A DNA stretch of 64,000 bases from NCBI RefSeq assembly GCF_014842875.1, contig NZ_JACYXZ010000003.1, positions 310,001 to 374,000 on the forward strand, in the 5' to 3' direction. The first letter of the stretch is position 1; every line of letters starts with the position of its first letter. The notes below the pieces were generated by a model. It was not told the DNA's origin. It ran no database searches and worked only from the letters and a program-made list of their open reading frames with translations. Position numbers and translations under genes: made by a program. This DNA comes from Nocardioides donggukensis. GTDB taxonomy: Bacteria; Actinomycetota; Actinomycetes; Propionibacteriales; Nocardioidaceae. Positions 41,034-49,071 of this stretch are shown here, in pieces.

Positions 41034-42295
41034 GCCTGCACCTCGAGGAGCTCTGGGCCCGTGAGCGCGAGCTGAACGCGTTCGTCCACCTCGACCCGGA
41101 CGCGGTACGCCGCGCGGGGTCCTCGGCGGGTCCGCTCGCGGGACGCCCGGTCGCGGTCAAGGACAACATCGCCGTGCGCGGGGCGCCCTGGGCCTGCGGC
41201 TCGGCCACCCGCCGGGACCGGCCACCGGCCGGACGCGACGCCGAGGTGGTCCGCCGTGTGCGGGCGGCCGGCGGCCTCGTGCTCGGGACGACGAACCTCG
41301 ACGAGCTGGCCATGGGCGCCTCCACCGAGAGCTCCGCGTCCGGTGCCACCCGCAACCCCCACGACCTCGACCGCACCCCCGGTGGCTCGAGCGGCGGCTC
41401 GGCGGCCGCCGTGGCGGCGTACGGCGTGCTGGCGATCGGCACCGACACCGGGGGCTCGATCCGCGAGCCGGCGGCCATGTGCGGCGTCGTGGGCGTGGCC
41501 CCCTCACCGGGGACGGTGCCGGTCGACGGAGTCGTCCCCTTCGCCCCGAGCCTGGACCGGGTCGGCCCGCTGGCGCCGGACCTGCGCGGCGCGGCGCTCC
41601 TGCACGAGGTACTGGCCGGCGTGGAGGGGCTGGTCGCCTCGACCGAGGCCGGCGCCCGCGACGACCTGGTCGGCTGGACGGTGGGCGTGATCGAGCCGAT
41701 GACCGGCGAGCGCAACGCACCCGAGGTGGTCGAGCGGTTCGAGGTGGCGCTGGGACTGCTGGTCGCGCTCGGGGCCACGGCGGTCCCGGTGACCGTCCCG
41801 CGGTTCGGGGACCTGCTCGACGTCTACCTCACCGTCTCCTCGGTCGAGGCCCTGCCGGTCCTCGAGGAGCACGCCGTCCTCGGCCCGCTGGGCCCGGAGG
41901 CGGCCAGCCGGCTCGCGATCGGTCGACGGCTCTGCGACAGCGACGTGCACCGCGAGGCGGTGGAGCTGCGCGAGCGGATGGTCGACGACGTCGAGCGCGC
42001 CTTCGGCCGGTGCGAGGTGATGCTCAGCCCGACCGTGCCGCTGGTGGCACCCCGGCTGGGCCGGCCCGGCATGGGCGACCCGCTGTCCCGTCCGCGCACG
42101 GACTGGTGGACGGTCGAGGCCAACCTCGCCGGGGTCCCCGCGATGTCCGTGCCCGCCGGTCTCGGCGCCGGGCTGCCCGTGGGCGTGCAGCTGATGGCGC
42201 CGGCCGGGCTGGACCGCTGCCTCTACCGCGTCGGGTCCACGCTCGAGGCCGCGCTGTCGGGTGAGCACCCGCGGCTCCCGGCCAGAGGCCGCTGA
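41030..42295 (+). CDS. Amidase-signature family protein
   Basis: 421 aa, with the Lys-Ser-Ser triad: the lysine in PVAVKDNIAV (about residue 43), the cis-serine motif GGSSGGSAAAVAA and the nucleophilic serine in DTGGSIREPAA. Resembles GatA-like and allophanate-hydrolase-like amidases. The GTG start overlaps the asnB stop (GTGA), so amide synthesis and amide hydrolysis functions are coupled on one transcript; what compound they handle is not evident. Ends 22 nt before a strong hairpin. Confidence 0.9.
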   Translation: MSLHLEELWARERELNAFVHLDPDAVRRAGSSAGPLAGRPVAVKDNIAVRGAPWACGSATRRDRPPAGRDAEVVRRVRAAGGLVLGTTNLDELAMGASTESSASGATRNPHDLDRTPGGSSGGSAAAVAAYGVLAIGTDTGGSIREPAAMCGVVGVAPSPGTVPVDGVVPFAPSLDRVGPLAPDLRGAALLHEVLAGVEGLVASTEAGARDDLVGWTVGVIEPMTGERNAPEVVERFEVALGLLVALGATAVPVTVPRFGDLLDVYLTVSSVEALPVLEEHAVLGPLGPEAASRLAIGRRLCDSDVHREAVELRERMVDDVERAFGRCEVMLSPTVPLVAPRLGRPGMGDPLSRPRTDWWTVEANLAGVPAMSVPAGLGAGLPVGVQLMAPAGLDRCLYRVGSTLEAALSGEHPRLPARGR

Positions 42296-42316
42296 CGCCC
42301 CGGCACCGGGCCGCCT

Positions 42317-42370
42317 CGGGTGCTCAGGTGGCAGCCACCCCCGTGCGTGGCCCCGCCACCCGAGCACCCG
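42317..42370. terminator. Bidirectional hairpin terminator
   Basis: Arms at 42317-42332 (CGGGTGCTCAGGTGGC) and 42355-42370 pair over 16 bp with one mismatch, loop about 22 nt. It lies between the convergent amidase and GDSL-hydrolase genes and lacks a T-run, as usual in this GC range. Confidence 0.75.
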
Positions 42371-42375
42371 CCCCC

Positions 42376-43344
42376 TCAGGGGGCCTGGACCTGGGCCAGC
42401 ACCGCCCGGAACTGGGCGGCCGCCCCGGCCGAGTTGGGGTGTGCCGGCACGCCGACGGCCGGGCCGTTCACCGACGGGCCGTAGACCTCCGCGTAGCGGA
42501 CCGTCGGGCCCTGGCAGACGTCGTGGCCGAGGGTCGGGGTGAAGGTGTCGACGAGCTCGGCCCCACCGGCCGCGGCGGCCGACCGCACCATCTCGTTGAG
42601 CCGCAGGAACGTCGCGTGGAGGTAGACCATGTCCTCCTCGGTGATCGGCACCCGCGGGTAGCAGGCGTGCTCGGGCACCGCGGCGAGGTAGTCGACCACG
42701 AGGATCCGCGCCTCGGGGCTGCGCCGACGGATCTCCTCGATCGCGGCGACCAGCTTGGGCTCGGACTCCTCGATCTGGCGGGCCAGCCGGTCCTCGCCGC
42801 CCTCGGGGGCGTAGGTGTCCTTGCACCCGCCCGCCGGCGACCGCACGGGGCCGTCGGGAGCGTCGACGGGCAGCCCGCCGAGGCAGTCCGTCGCGGCGCT
42901 GGCGATGCCGGCGTCGTTCCCGCCGATCCCCATCGTGACCAGGTCCGTGGTCGGCGTGAGCCGGTCGAACTGCGGCGGGTTGGTGCCGCCGAGCGGCAGC
43001 GACTGCGGGGCGTAGAAGTGGTCCGTCTTCGCCGAGCCGCAGGTGGCGTCCCTGAAGTCGGTGATCCCGAGCTCCGCGGCGAGCAGTTTGGGGTAGTTCG
43101 TGTGCGACTGCGCGCAGTCCACGGGGGCGTGGGTGGAGTCGGGGGTCCCGTTGCCGTCGAGGAACACCACGTCGGCCGACCACGAGTCGCCCAGTGCGAC
43201 GTACTCCTGCGGGGCCGCGGCCGCACCGGAGTCACCCGCGGAGGCCGTCGAGGGCGCCGCGCTGGCGGAGAGCACCCCGGTCGCGGAGAGCACCAGTGCG
43301 GCGGTGAGGAGGGCGCCGAAGCGCAGCGAGGAGGAACGGGTCAT
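42376..43344 (-). CDS. Secreted SGNH/GDSL hydrolase (lipase-like)
   Basis: 322 aa with a signal peptide (LLTAALVLSATGVLSASAAPS). Block I GDSW (YVALGDSWSADVVF) carries the nucleophile serine, block III is GIGGNDAG, and block V is VPAHPNSAG with the catalytic histidine. Four cysteines in the mature part may form disulfides. It is probably an extracellular esterase or lipase. Confidence 0.9.
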   Translation of the reverse strand: MTRSSSLRFGALLTAALVLSATGVLSASAAPSTASAGDSGAAAAPQEYVALGDSWSADVVFLDGNGTPDSTHAPVDCAQSHTNYPKLLAAELGITDFRDATCGSAKTDHFYAPQSLPLGGTNPPQFDRLTPTTDLVTMGIGGNDAGIASAATDCLGGLPVDAPDGPVRSPAGGCKDTYAPEGGEDRLARQIEESEPKLVAAIEEIRRRSPEARILVVDYLAAVPEHACYPRVPITEEDMVYLHATFLRLNEMVRSAAAAGGAELVDTFTPTLGHDVCQGPTVRYAEVYGPSVNGPAVGVPAHPNSAGAAAQFRAVLAQVQAP

Positions 43345-43374
43345 GCCAGGTTCAACGCAGGAGCGCGGCCCGGG

Positions 43375-43863
43375 TCACGCTCCCCGCTCGGCGCGCAGCA
43401 CCGAGTACAGCACGCCGTCGCGCCAGTCCCCGTCGCGCCACTGGGCGCCGCGGACCACGCCCTCGGCGGTGAAGCCGGCCTTCTCCAGGGCCCGCCGCTC
43501 GGGTCTGTTGTCGACGTCGGTGTGCGCCTCGACCCGGTTCGCGGGGGTGTGCCGGAACAGCAGGTCGACGAGCTGGGACTGGGCCTGGGTCCCGTAGCCG
43601 TGCCCGCGGTGCTCAGGGGCCAGCCAGATCCCGATCATCGGGCAGCGCGAGCCGTGGTTGGGGCCCCAGCGCTGCCAGATCCAGCTCACACTGCCGGCCA
43701 GCCGCCCGCCGGCGAGCACCGCCATCGCCCCGGGCTCGTCGAGGGAGCACGGCGGTGGTGAGGCGTAGCCGGGGCGGGGGCCGAAGTCGTCGAAGCCACC
43801 GTCGGACGGGCGGGCGTCGGCGAGCTCGCCGGGGAGCAGCGGCCGCAGCAGGACACCGGTCAT
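43375..43863 (-). CDS. GNAT-family N-acetyltransferase (RimJ/RimL type)
   Basis: 162 aa. The acetyl-CoA binding region reads IGIWLAPEHRGHGYGTQAQSQLVDLLF and the fold ends HTDVDNRPERRALEKAGFTAEGVVRGAQWRDGDWRDGVLYSVLR, typical of ribosomal-protein or small-molecule acetyltransferases of the RimJ/RimL group. Start at ATG 43863; a GTG two codons earlier is possible. Substrate unknown. Confidence 0.87.
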   Translation of the reverse strand: MTGVLLRPLLPGELADARPSDGGFDDFGPRPGYASPPPCSLDEPGAMAVLAGGRLAGSVSWIWQRWGPNHGSRCPMIGIWLAPEHRGHGYGTQAQSQLVDLLFRHTPANRVEAHTDVDNRPERRALEKAGFTAEGVVRGAQWRDGDWRDGVLYSVLRAERGA

Positions 43864-43876
43864 GGGCACACTCTCC

Positions 43877-43914
43877 CAGACCTCGGCGCCAGACCTCGGC
43901 GCCAGACCTCGGCG
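43877..43914. repeat. 13-bp tandem repeat, about three copies
   Basis: Three tandem copies of CAGACCTCGGCGC in the short region upstream of the GNAT gene. No gene is disrupted. Confidence 0.7.
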
Positions 43915-43962
43915 GGCCGGCCGAGGGTGCGGGCGCGTCGGGCGCCTCGGGCCGCCGGCCGC

Positions 43963-44121
43963 TCAGCGCAGCCGGCGGAAGATCGTCGAGAACCCCTGGC
44001 GCAGCGCGTCGTCCTGCGTCGGTGAGCTGCCCGACTCGATGTGGTGCTCGCCCTGGTGCGGCTCCTCCGGGCGCTTGCCGCCGCCCAGGAGACGGGACAG
44101 GGTGCGGGTCAGTGACTTCAT
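43963..44121 (-). CDS. Small basic protein, paralogue of the one at 45894-46079
   Basis: 52 aa, starting MKSLTRTLSRLLGGGKRPEE and ending FSTIFRRLR, with an acidic middle. A strong GGAGGT site stands 8 nt before the ATG. It shares the MxSLTRxxSRxLGGG+R start and the basic FLRRxR-like end with the small protein encoded at 45894-46079, on the other side of the FAD oxidoreductase gene. The N-terminal helix is amphipathic and basic and might bind membrane or RNA. Family not recognised. Confidence 0.68.
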   Translation of the reverse strand: MKSLTRTLSRLLGGGKRPEEPHQGEHHIESGSSPTQDDALRQGFSTIFRRLR

Positions 44122-44224
44122 GGTCGCTACCTCCGGATGGTCGACGGGCGGGTGCCCCGAGCACCCGGCTCCGTGCCCCACCAGTCTCCCACCGGTCGCG
44201 GCAGAGGACCACCCGTCGCGACGC

Positions 44225-45661
44225 TCAGCTCCCCCCGCCGAGGTGCGCCAGCGCCGACTCCGCGGCGTTGGCGCCGCACATGCCGTGCACCCCGCCTCCG
44301 GGCGGCGTGGCCGAGGAGCAGAGGTAGACCCCCGGCACGCCGAGCGAGTAGGGGTCCGCCGCCGGCCGCGGCCGCAGCGCGATCTGCAGGGCGGTGTTCG
44401 CGCCGGAGCTGATGTCGCCCCCGACGTAGTTCGGGTTGTACGCCGCGAGGTCGCGGGGGGTGCGCACGTGGGTGGCGAGGATCCGCTCCCGGAACCCGGG
44501 TGCGAAGCGCTCGATCTGCGCGGTGACGGCCTCGGTGGCGTCTCCGGCGTAGCCGTGCGGCACGTGGGCGTAGGCCCAGACCGGGTTCGCCCCGCCCGCG
44601 GAGCGACTCGGGTCGGCGAGGTACTGCTGGCCGGCCAGCACGAACGGCCGGTCCGGCATCCGTCCCCTGCTCACGTCGCGCTCGGCGGCGGCGACCTCGG
44701 CCGCGGTGCCGCCCAGGTGCAGGGTGCCGGCGAGGCGACACTCCTCGTTGGTCCACGGCACGTCGCCGTCGACGGCGTAGTCGACCTTGTACGCCGCCGG
44801 GCCGTAGCGGTAGCGCGCAAGGCCGCGGCGGACCCGGTCCGGGACCCGGTCGCCCACGATCGAGAGCGCGTCGTGGGGGGAGGTGTCGAGGAGGACCAGG
44901 TCCGGCGCGCCGCCGCTCAGGTCGCCCAGCTGCTCGAGCCCCCGCACCGTGACGCCCGTCCGGACCGTGCCGCCGAGGCTCTCGAGCAGGGCCACCAGGG
45001 CACCGGAGATCGCCGCACTGCCGCCCTCGGCCACCGGCCAGCCGGACCGGTGCCCGGCGGCACCCAGCATCAGGCCGACGGCGGCGCTGAGCGGCGTGTC
45101 GAGTCGGTTGAAGGCGTGCGCGGCCACGCCCATGAACAGGGCCCGGGCCCGCTCGTCCTCCCAGCGCCGCACCAGCAGGGTGGCGGGCAGCGCGGCGTTG
45201 AGGCCGAACCGGGCCAGCAGCACCGGGTGCCGCGGGAGGTGCAGCACCGGCCGGAGGACGTCCTCGGCCAGGGCGTCGAAGTCCTCGGCGAGCGGTCCGA
45301 AGAGTCCCCGCCAGGCCTTCCCGTCCGGCCCCAACGAGGCCACCGTCCGCTCGAGGTCGCGCGAGAGCACCCCGGCCCGCCCGTCGTCCAGGGGGTGCGC
45401 CAGGTCGACGTCCGGCCAGCGCCAGGTGAGGCCGAAGCGGCCCAGGTCCAGCGAGTGGAGGAACGGCGAGGCGACGCCGAGGGGGTGGAAGGCCGAGCAG
45501 TCGTCGTGGAGCACTCCCGGCAGCGTGAGCTCGGAGGTGCGCGTGCCGCCACCGGGTCGGTCCTCGCGCTCGAGCACGGTGACCTGGACCCCGGCCTGGG
45601 CCAGGCGCACTGCCGCGGCGAGCCCGTTCGGGCCGCTGCCGACGATCACTGCCGTGCTCAC
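44225..45661 (-). CDS. FAD/NAD(P)-dependent oxidoreductase, phytoene-desaturase-like
   Basis: 478 aa. The dinucleotide-binding motif is at the N-terminus (VIVGSGPNGLAAAVRLAQAG ... EREDRPGGGTRT). The C-terminal CrtI-like signature is LGVPGVYLCSSATPPGGGVHGMCGANAAESAL. This is the large phytoene-dehydrogenase-related family, most members of which have unknown substrates. No carotenoid gene is near. Flanked by two related microprotein genes on the same strand. Confidence 0.9.
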   Translation of the reverse strand: MSTAVIVGSGPNGLAAAVRLAQAGVQVTVLEREDRPGGGTRTSELTLPGVLHDDCSAFHPLGVASPFLHSLDLGRFGLTWRWPDVDLAHPLDDGRAGVLSRDLERTVASLGPDGKAWRGLFGPLAEDFDALAEDVLRPVLHLPRHPVLLARFGLNAALPATLLVRRWEDERARALFMGVAAHAFNRLDTPLSAAVGLMLGAAGHRSGWPVAEGGSAAISGALVALLESLGGTVRTGVTVRGLEQLGDLSGGAPDLVLLDTSPHDALSIVGDRVPDRVRRGLARYRYGPAAYKVDYAVDGDVPWTNEECRLAGTLHLGGTAAEVAAAERDVSRGRMPDRPFVLAGQQYLADPSRSAGGANPVWAYAHVPHGYAGDATEAVTAQIERFAPGFRERILATHVRTPRDLAAYNPNYVGGDISSGANTALQIALRPRPAADPYSLGVPGVYLCSSATPPGGGVHGMCGANAAESALAHLGGGS

Positions 45662-45690
45662 CCGCGCCGCCTCCCTCGTACCCCGTGGTC

Positions 45691-45726
45691 CGCCCGTCGT
45701 GCGGGCGTCCGGGTCACGACCCGGAC
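45691..45726. terminator. Two adjacent hairpins upstream of the oxidoreductase gene
   Basis: CGCCCG-TCGTG-CGGGCG (45691-45707) and GTCCGGGTC-AC-GACCCGGAC (45707-45726) abut each other between the small gene at 45894 and the oxidoreductase, both on the minus strand. They could terminate the first transcript or structure the leader of the second. The rest of 45662-45893 holds a short direct repeat (TATCCGGGGCC twice, near 45745-45767). Confidence 0.55.
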
Positions 45727-45893
45727 CCGACTGGTCGCCAACCTATCCGGGGCCTATCCGGGGCCTAGCGAGGACCTGGCGGCATGGGGTGGCGCCGGAG
45801 CCCGGAGGAGTCCTGATGGCCTCCTGGCTCCGGCACCTGGGCGACCCGCGGCGGGCCACGGCGTACGGCACCCGCCACGGGTCGTCGTCCTTC

Positions 45894-46079
45894 TCAGCGC
45901 GCGCGGCGCAGGAACTTGCGCACGCCGCGACCGATCGCGGCGTCCTTGCCACCGGTGCCTCCGGCGCCTCCCACGCCTCCGGGGCGTCCGGCCGCCGGGC
46001 CGCCGGTGGTGGGGCGGCCCCCGGCGGCGCGACGGCCGCCTCCGAGGAATCGGGATGCGATGCGTGTCAGTGAACTCAT
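45894..46079 (-). CDS. Small basic Gly-rich protein, paralogue of the one at 43963-44121
   Basis: 61 aa starting MSSLTRIASRFLGGGRRAAG, with a Gly/Pro-rich middle and a basic end (GVRKFLRRAR). Start and end resemble the 52-aa protein at 43963-44121, while the middle differs. GGGCGGGG lies just upstream of the ATG. Two such genes flanking one oxidoreductase gene on the same strand are unlikely to be chance, but the function is unknown. Confidence 0.6.
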   Translation of the reverse strand: MSSLTRIASRFLGGGRRAAGGRPTTGGPAAGRPGGVGGAGGTGGKDAAIGRGVRKFLRRAR

Positions 46080-46235
46080 GCCCCGCCCGGTGCCCGGCCG
46101 ACGCGGCTTCAAACTCCCCCGTCCGGGATGTCAATGGCCCGGGTACCCCAGTCCAGGTGGGTCATTGCGCAACCCGGCGCCGACTTCGCAGACTGGAGGG
46201 ACAGGGAACGAGTGGGGGCTCGAACCGGGGGAGGG

Positions 46236-46418
46236 ATGTCCGTGGCGCTTCTGACCCACGAGGACTCCGCCCAGGTGCTGTGCACCCCGTGCCGACTGGG
46301 CATCCACTCCTGCTGCAGCAGCCGGACGCTGGTCTGCGACTGCGCCGACGAGTCCCACCCCGACGACGCCCCGAACGCGGGCGGCGACCTGCGGCCCGAG
46401 TGGGACGCCTGGCGCTGA
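46236..46418 (+). CDS. Cysteine-rich small protein
   Basis: 60 aa starting MSVALLTHEDSAQVLCTPCR, with six cysteines in CTPCRLGIHSCCSSRTLVCDC, enough for a zinc-binding site. The ATG directly follows GGGGGAGGG; an upstream in-frame start (46128) would add 36 residues without clear similarity. Family not recognised; zinc binding is inference. Confidence 0.6.
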   Translation: MSVALLTHEDSAQVLCTPCRLGIHSCCSSRTLVCDCADESHPDDAPNAGGDLRPEWDAWR

Positions 46419-46423
46419 TCGGT

Positions 46424-47098
46424 TCAGGGGCGCCCGGCGCTCCGCGGCGCACTGGTCTCGCGGGTCCCCTGGGCGGCGGGGCCGGCGGCGCCACCGGGCC
46501 GGACCAGCTCGGTGTCCCACTCCGAGGCGGCCCAGCCGCCGTCGTGCGAGTGCAGGCGCACCAGGCCGGTGTTGCCCAGCGGCCGGTCCCTGACCAGGGC
46601 GGCGGGGACGTTCGGCACCCGGGCACCGCACCAGGCCCGCAGCACCGCCCCGTGGCTGACCACCGCCACCCGCTCCGCGCCGGTCGCCCGGATCTCGGCG
46701 ATGGCCGCGTCGAACCGGGCGAAGACCTGGTCCGCGGACTCGCCGCCGGGCACCAGGGCGGCGCCTCCGCCGCTGACGCCGGCCACGATCGCCTCGCGGT
46801 AGGCGACCCCGTGCTCGTCGGCGGTGGACATCTCCCAGTCGCCGGCCGAGATCTCGACCAGACCCGGGTGGACCCGGGGTGTGAGCCCGTGGGCCCGGGC
46901 CACCCCCTCCGCGGTACGTCGGGTGCGCAGCGTGGGAGAGCACCACACGGCGTCGATCCGCTCGTCGGCGAGCAGGTCGACGAGCGCCCGGGCCTGTCGC
47001 TCCCCCAGCTCGGTCAGGTCGGCACCCGGGAGGGCGGTGTCGAGGGCGCCGGCGACGTTGGCGTGGGTTTGGGCGTGTCGCACGAGGAGGAGATCCAT
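46424..47098 (-). CDS. Histidine phosphatase family protein
   Basis: 224 aa. The catalytic RHG-type motif is LLVRHAQTHAN at the N-terminus (His8 phospho-acceptor), with the second histidine in AVVSHGAVLRAW and the conserved acid in LVEISAGDWE. Related to phosphoglycerate mutase-like phosphatases of unknown substrate in actinobacteria. The last 25 residues are a disordered tail. Confidence 0.9.
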   Translation of the reverse strand: MDLLLVRHAQTHANVAGALDTALPGADLTELGERQARALVDLLADERIDAVWCSPTLRTRRTAEGVARAHGLTPRVHPGLVEISAGDWEMSTADEHGVAYREAIVAGVSGGGAALVPGGESADQVFARFDAAIAEIRATGAERVAVVSHGAVLRAWCGARVPNVPAALVRDRPLGNTGLVRLHSHDGGWAASEWDTELVRPGGAAGPAAQGTRETSAPRSAGRP

Positions 47099-47135
47099 CC
47101 CGGCAGCCTAGGGTCTCCGACCCGATCACCTCGCC

Positions 47136-48104
47136 TCAGGGCACGACCACGATCTTGCCGCGGGCGTGCCCGGAGGCGAGGTGCGAGATCGCCTTGGCGG
47201 CGGCCTCCAGAGGGAAGGTCTGGTCGAGGGCCGGACGGAAGGCACCCTGCTCGGCCAGGTCGGCCAGGGTCTCCAGGTCGGCTGCGTTCTCGCTCGAGAC
47301 GAACGACGCGAGCCGCTGCCGGACGAACGGCGAGAGCAGCAACGCGCCGAGCTGGCGGTGGATGCCGCCGAGCCAGCGCTCGCCGTTCTCGCCACCGACG
47401 ATCACCAGCGTGCCGCGCGGCGTGACCAGCCTCCGCATCCGGCGGAGCGGCCGCTGGCCGGCGATGTCGAGCACCAGGTCGTAGCGGCGGCCGTCCGCGC
47501 CGAGCTCCTCGGTCGTGTAGTCGATGACGTGGTCGGCGCCGAGCGAGCGCACCAGGTCGAGCTTGGCGCCGCTGGCCTCACCGGTCACCTCGGCGCCGAA
47601 CGCCTTGGCCAGCTGGACGGCGTACGACCCGACCCCGCCGGAGGCGCCGGTCACGAGGACCGACTGACCGGCCCGCACCCTGCCCACCCGTCGCAGCCCC
47701 TGGAGGGCGGTCATGGCGGAGACCGGCACCGCGGCGGCCTCCTCGAACGACAGCGCGGCCGGCTTGAGGGCCAGTCGCTTCTCGGGGGCGACCGCGAGGT
47801 CGGCGAACGACCCGCCCGCGGTGCCGAAGACCTCGTCGCCGATCGCGAACCGGGTCACCCCCTCGCCGACGGCGTCCACGACGCCGGCCAGGTCGCGGCC
47901 AGGCGTCGGCCACTTGGGGCGACGCAGGCCGAGGCCCAGCCGGGCGACCAGCGGCAGGCCCGTCATCAGGTGCCAGGTCCCGCGGTCGACGCCGGCGGCC
48001 CGGACCCGCACCAGGACCTGGTCCGGCCCCGGCACCGGTGGGTCGACCTCACGCAGCTCGAGGGTGTCGACGTCGCCGTAGCGCTCCTGGACGATCGCTC
48101 TCAT
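47136..48104 (-). CDS. NAD(P)-dependent quinone oxidoreductase-like MDR protein
   Basis: 322 aa, medium-chain reductase without the zinc ligands. The nucleotide motif is VLVTGASGGVGSYAVQLAKAFGAEV, with DHVIDYTTEE typical of quinone oxidoreductase/zinc-independent members that reduce enones or quinones. ATG 48104 has AGGAAGA upstream. Divergent from a TetR gene, with two copies of a palindrome in between, so the TetR protein probably represses it. Confidence 0.92.
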   Translation of the reverse strand: MRAIVQERYGDVDTLELREVDPPVPGPDQVLVRVRAAGVDRGTWHLMTGLPLVARLGLGLRRPKWPTPGRDLAGVVDAVGEGVTRFAIGDEVFGTAGGSFADLAVAPEKRLALKPAALSFEEAAAVPVSAMTALQGLRRVGRVRAGQSVLVTGASGGVGSYAVQLAKAFGAEVTGEASGAKLDLVRSLGADHVIDYTTEELGADGRRYDLVLDIAGQRPLRRMRRLVTPRGTLVIVGGENGERWLGGIHRQLGALLLSPFVRQRLASFVSSENAADLETLADLAEQGAFRPALDQTFPLEAAAKAISHLASGHARGKIVVVP

Positions 48105-48113
48105 GTTCTTCTT

Positions 48114-48160
48114 CCTTACGTTGTAAGTTCGGAGTGCCAGCGTACACTTACGGCGTAAGT
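48114..48160. promoter_or_regulatory. Two operator copies between the MDR and TetR genes
   Basis: CTTAC-GTT-GTAAG (48115-48127) and ACTTAC-GGC-GTAAGT (48146-48160) are copies of one palindrome, CTTAC-N3-GTAAG, with centres 32 bp apart, about three helical turns. The first overlaps the region just upstream of the MDR start codon. Best explained as binding sites of the divergent TetR protein, controlling both genes. Confidence 0.75.
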
Positions 48161-48256
48161 CATGGCAAGGTGCGGCAGGATCCGGCACGGCAACGGCCCG
48201 TGGCGGCCTGCACCACCTGGACGACGACAGGAAGACGACAGGAGGCGAGACCCCGG

Positions 48257-48943
48257 ATGGCAGCGCGCACGGACGGCCGACAGGCCCGCGGGACGCTCAC
48301 CCGTGACGGCATCCTCGCGGCGGCGGTCGAGCTGGCCGACCGGGAGGGCCGGGACGGCCGGACCTCGCTCACCATGCGCTCCCTCGCCCGACACCTGGGG
48401 GTGGAGGCCATGTCGCTCTACCACCACGTCACCCACAAGGAGGACCTGCTCGACGGCATGGTCGACGTGCTCTTCGCCGAGATCCACCTCCCCCGCGCCG
48501 GCGCCGACTGGATGGAGGAGATCCGACGCCGCTGCCGGTCCGGCCGCGAGGTCCTGGCCCGGCACCCGTGGGCGGTGGGCCTGATGGACTCCCGCAGCAC
48601 CCCCGGCCCTGCGACCCTGCGCCACCATGACGCGGTGCTCGGATGCCTGCGCAGCGGGGGCTTCTCGGTGCCGATGGCCGCGCACGCCTTCGCCGTCCTC
48701 GACGCCCACCTCTACGGCTTCATGGTCCAGGAGGTGAGCATGCCGATGCACGGGCCCGAGGAGACGGCCGCGCTCGCCGAGCTGATCCTGGCCGGCCTGC
48801 CGGAGGACTCCTACCCGCACCTGCGCGAGCTCACCGAGGAGCACGTGCTGCAGCCGGGGTACGACTTCGGGGCCGAGTTCGACTACGGCCTCGACCTGGT
48901 CCTCGAGGGTCTCGAGCGGCGCCGGGTCGCCTCGCTGGGCTGA
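48257..48943 (+). CDS. TetR-family repressor with TetR_C-type ligand domain
   Basis: 228 aa. The N-terminal HTH (LTRDGILAAAVELADREG ... TMRSLARHLGVEAMSLYHHVTHKEDLLDGMVDVLF) is canonical, and the C-terminal domain resembles the tetracycline-repressor C-type fold (HPWAVGLMDSRSTPGPATLRHHDAVLGCL). ATG 48257 follows AGGAGG. It probably autoregulates and represses the divergent oxidoreductase through the palindromes at 48114-48160; the inducing ligand is unknown. Confidence 0.92.
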   Translation: MAARTDGRQARGTLTRDGILAAAVELADREGRDGRTSLTMRSLARHLGVEAMSLYHHVTHKEDLLDGMVDVLFAEIHLPRAGADWMEEIRRRCRSGREVLARHPWAVGLMDSRSTPGPATLRHHDAVLGCLRSGGFSVPMAAHAFAVLDAHLYGFMVQEVSMPMHGPEETAALAELILAGLPEDSYPHLRELTEEHVLQPGYDFGAEFDYGLDLVLEGLERRRVASLG

Positions 48944-49071
48944 CCGCGGAGTCGCGTTACGGCGCCGGGCGCCGCGCCACGACGTACGCCGCGGGGCCCG
49001 TCGACCCAGTGGCGTGGCTCACATCGGGGCGTAGGGTGCGAGGAACAGGCGCCGACGCCCAGGGAGACACG

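Noticed and set aside
43862..47425. Plus-strand open frame of 1187 codons
   Set aside because: Runs antisense across the oxidoreductase, phosphatase and dehydrogenase genes and has Arg/Pro/Gly-rich composition without motifs.
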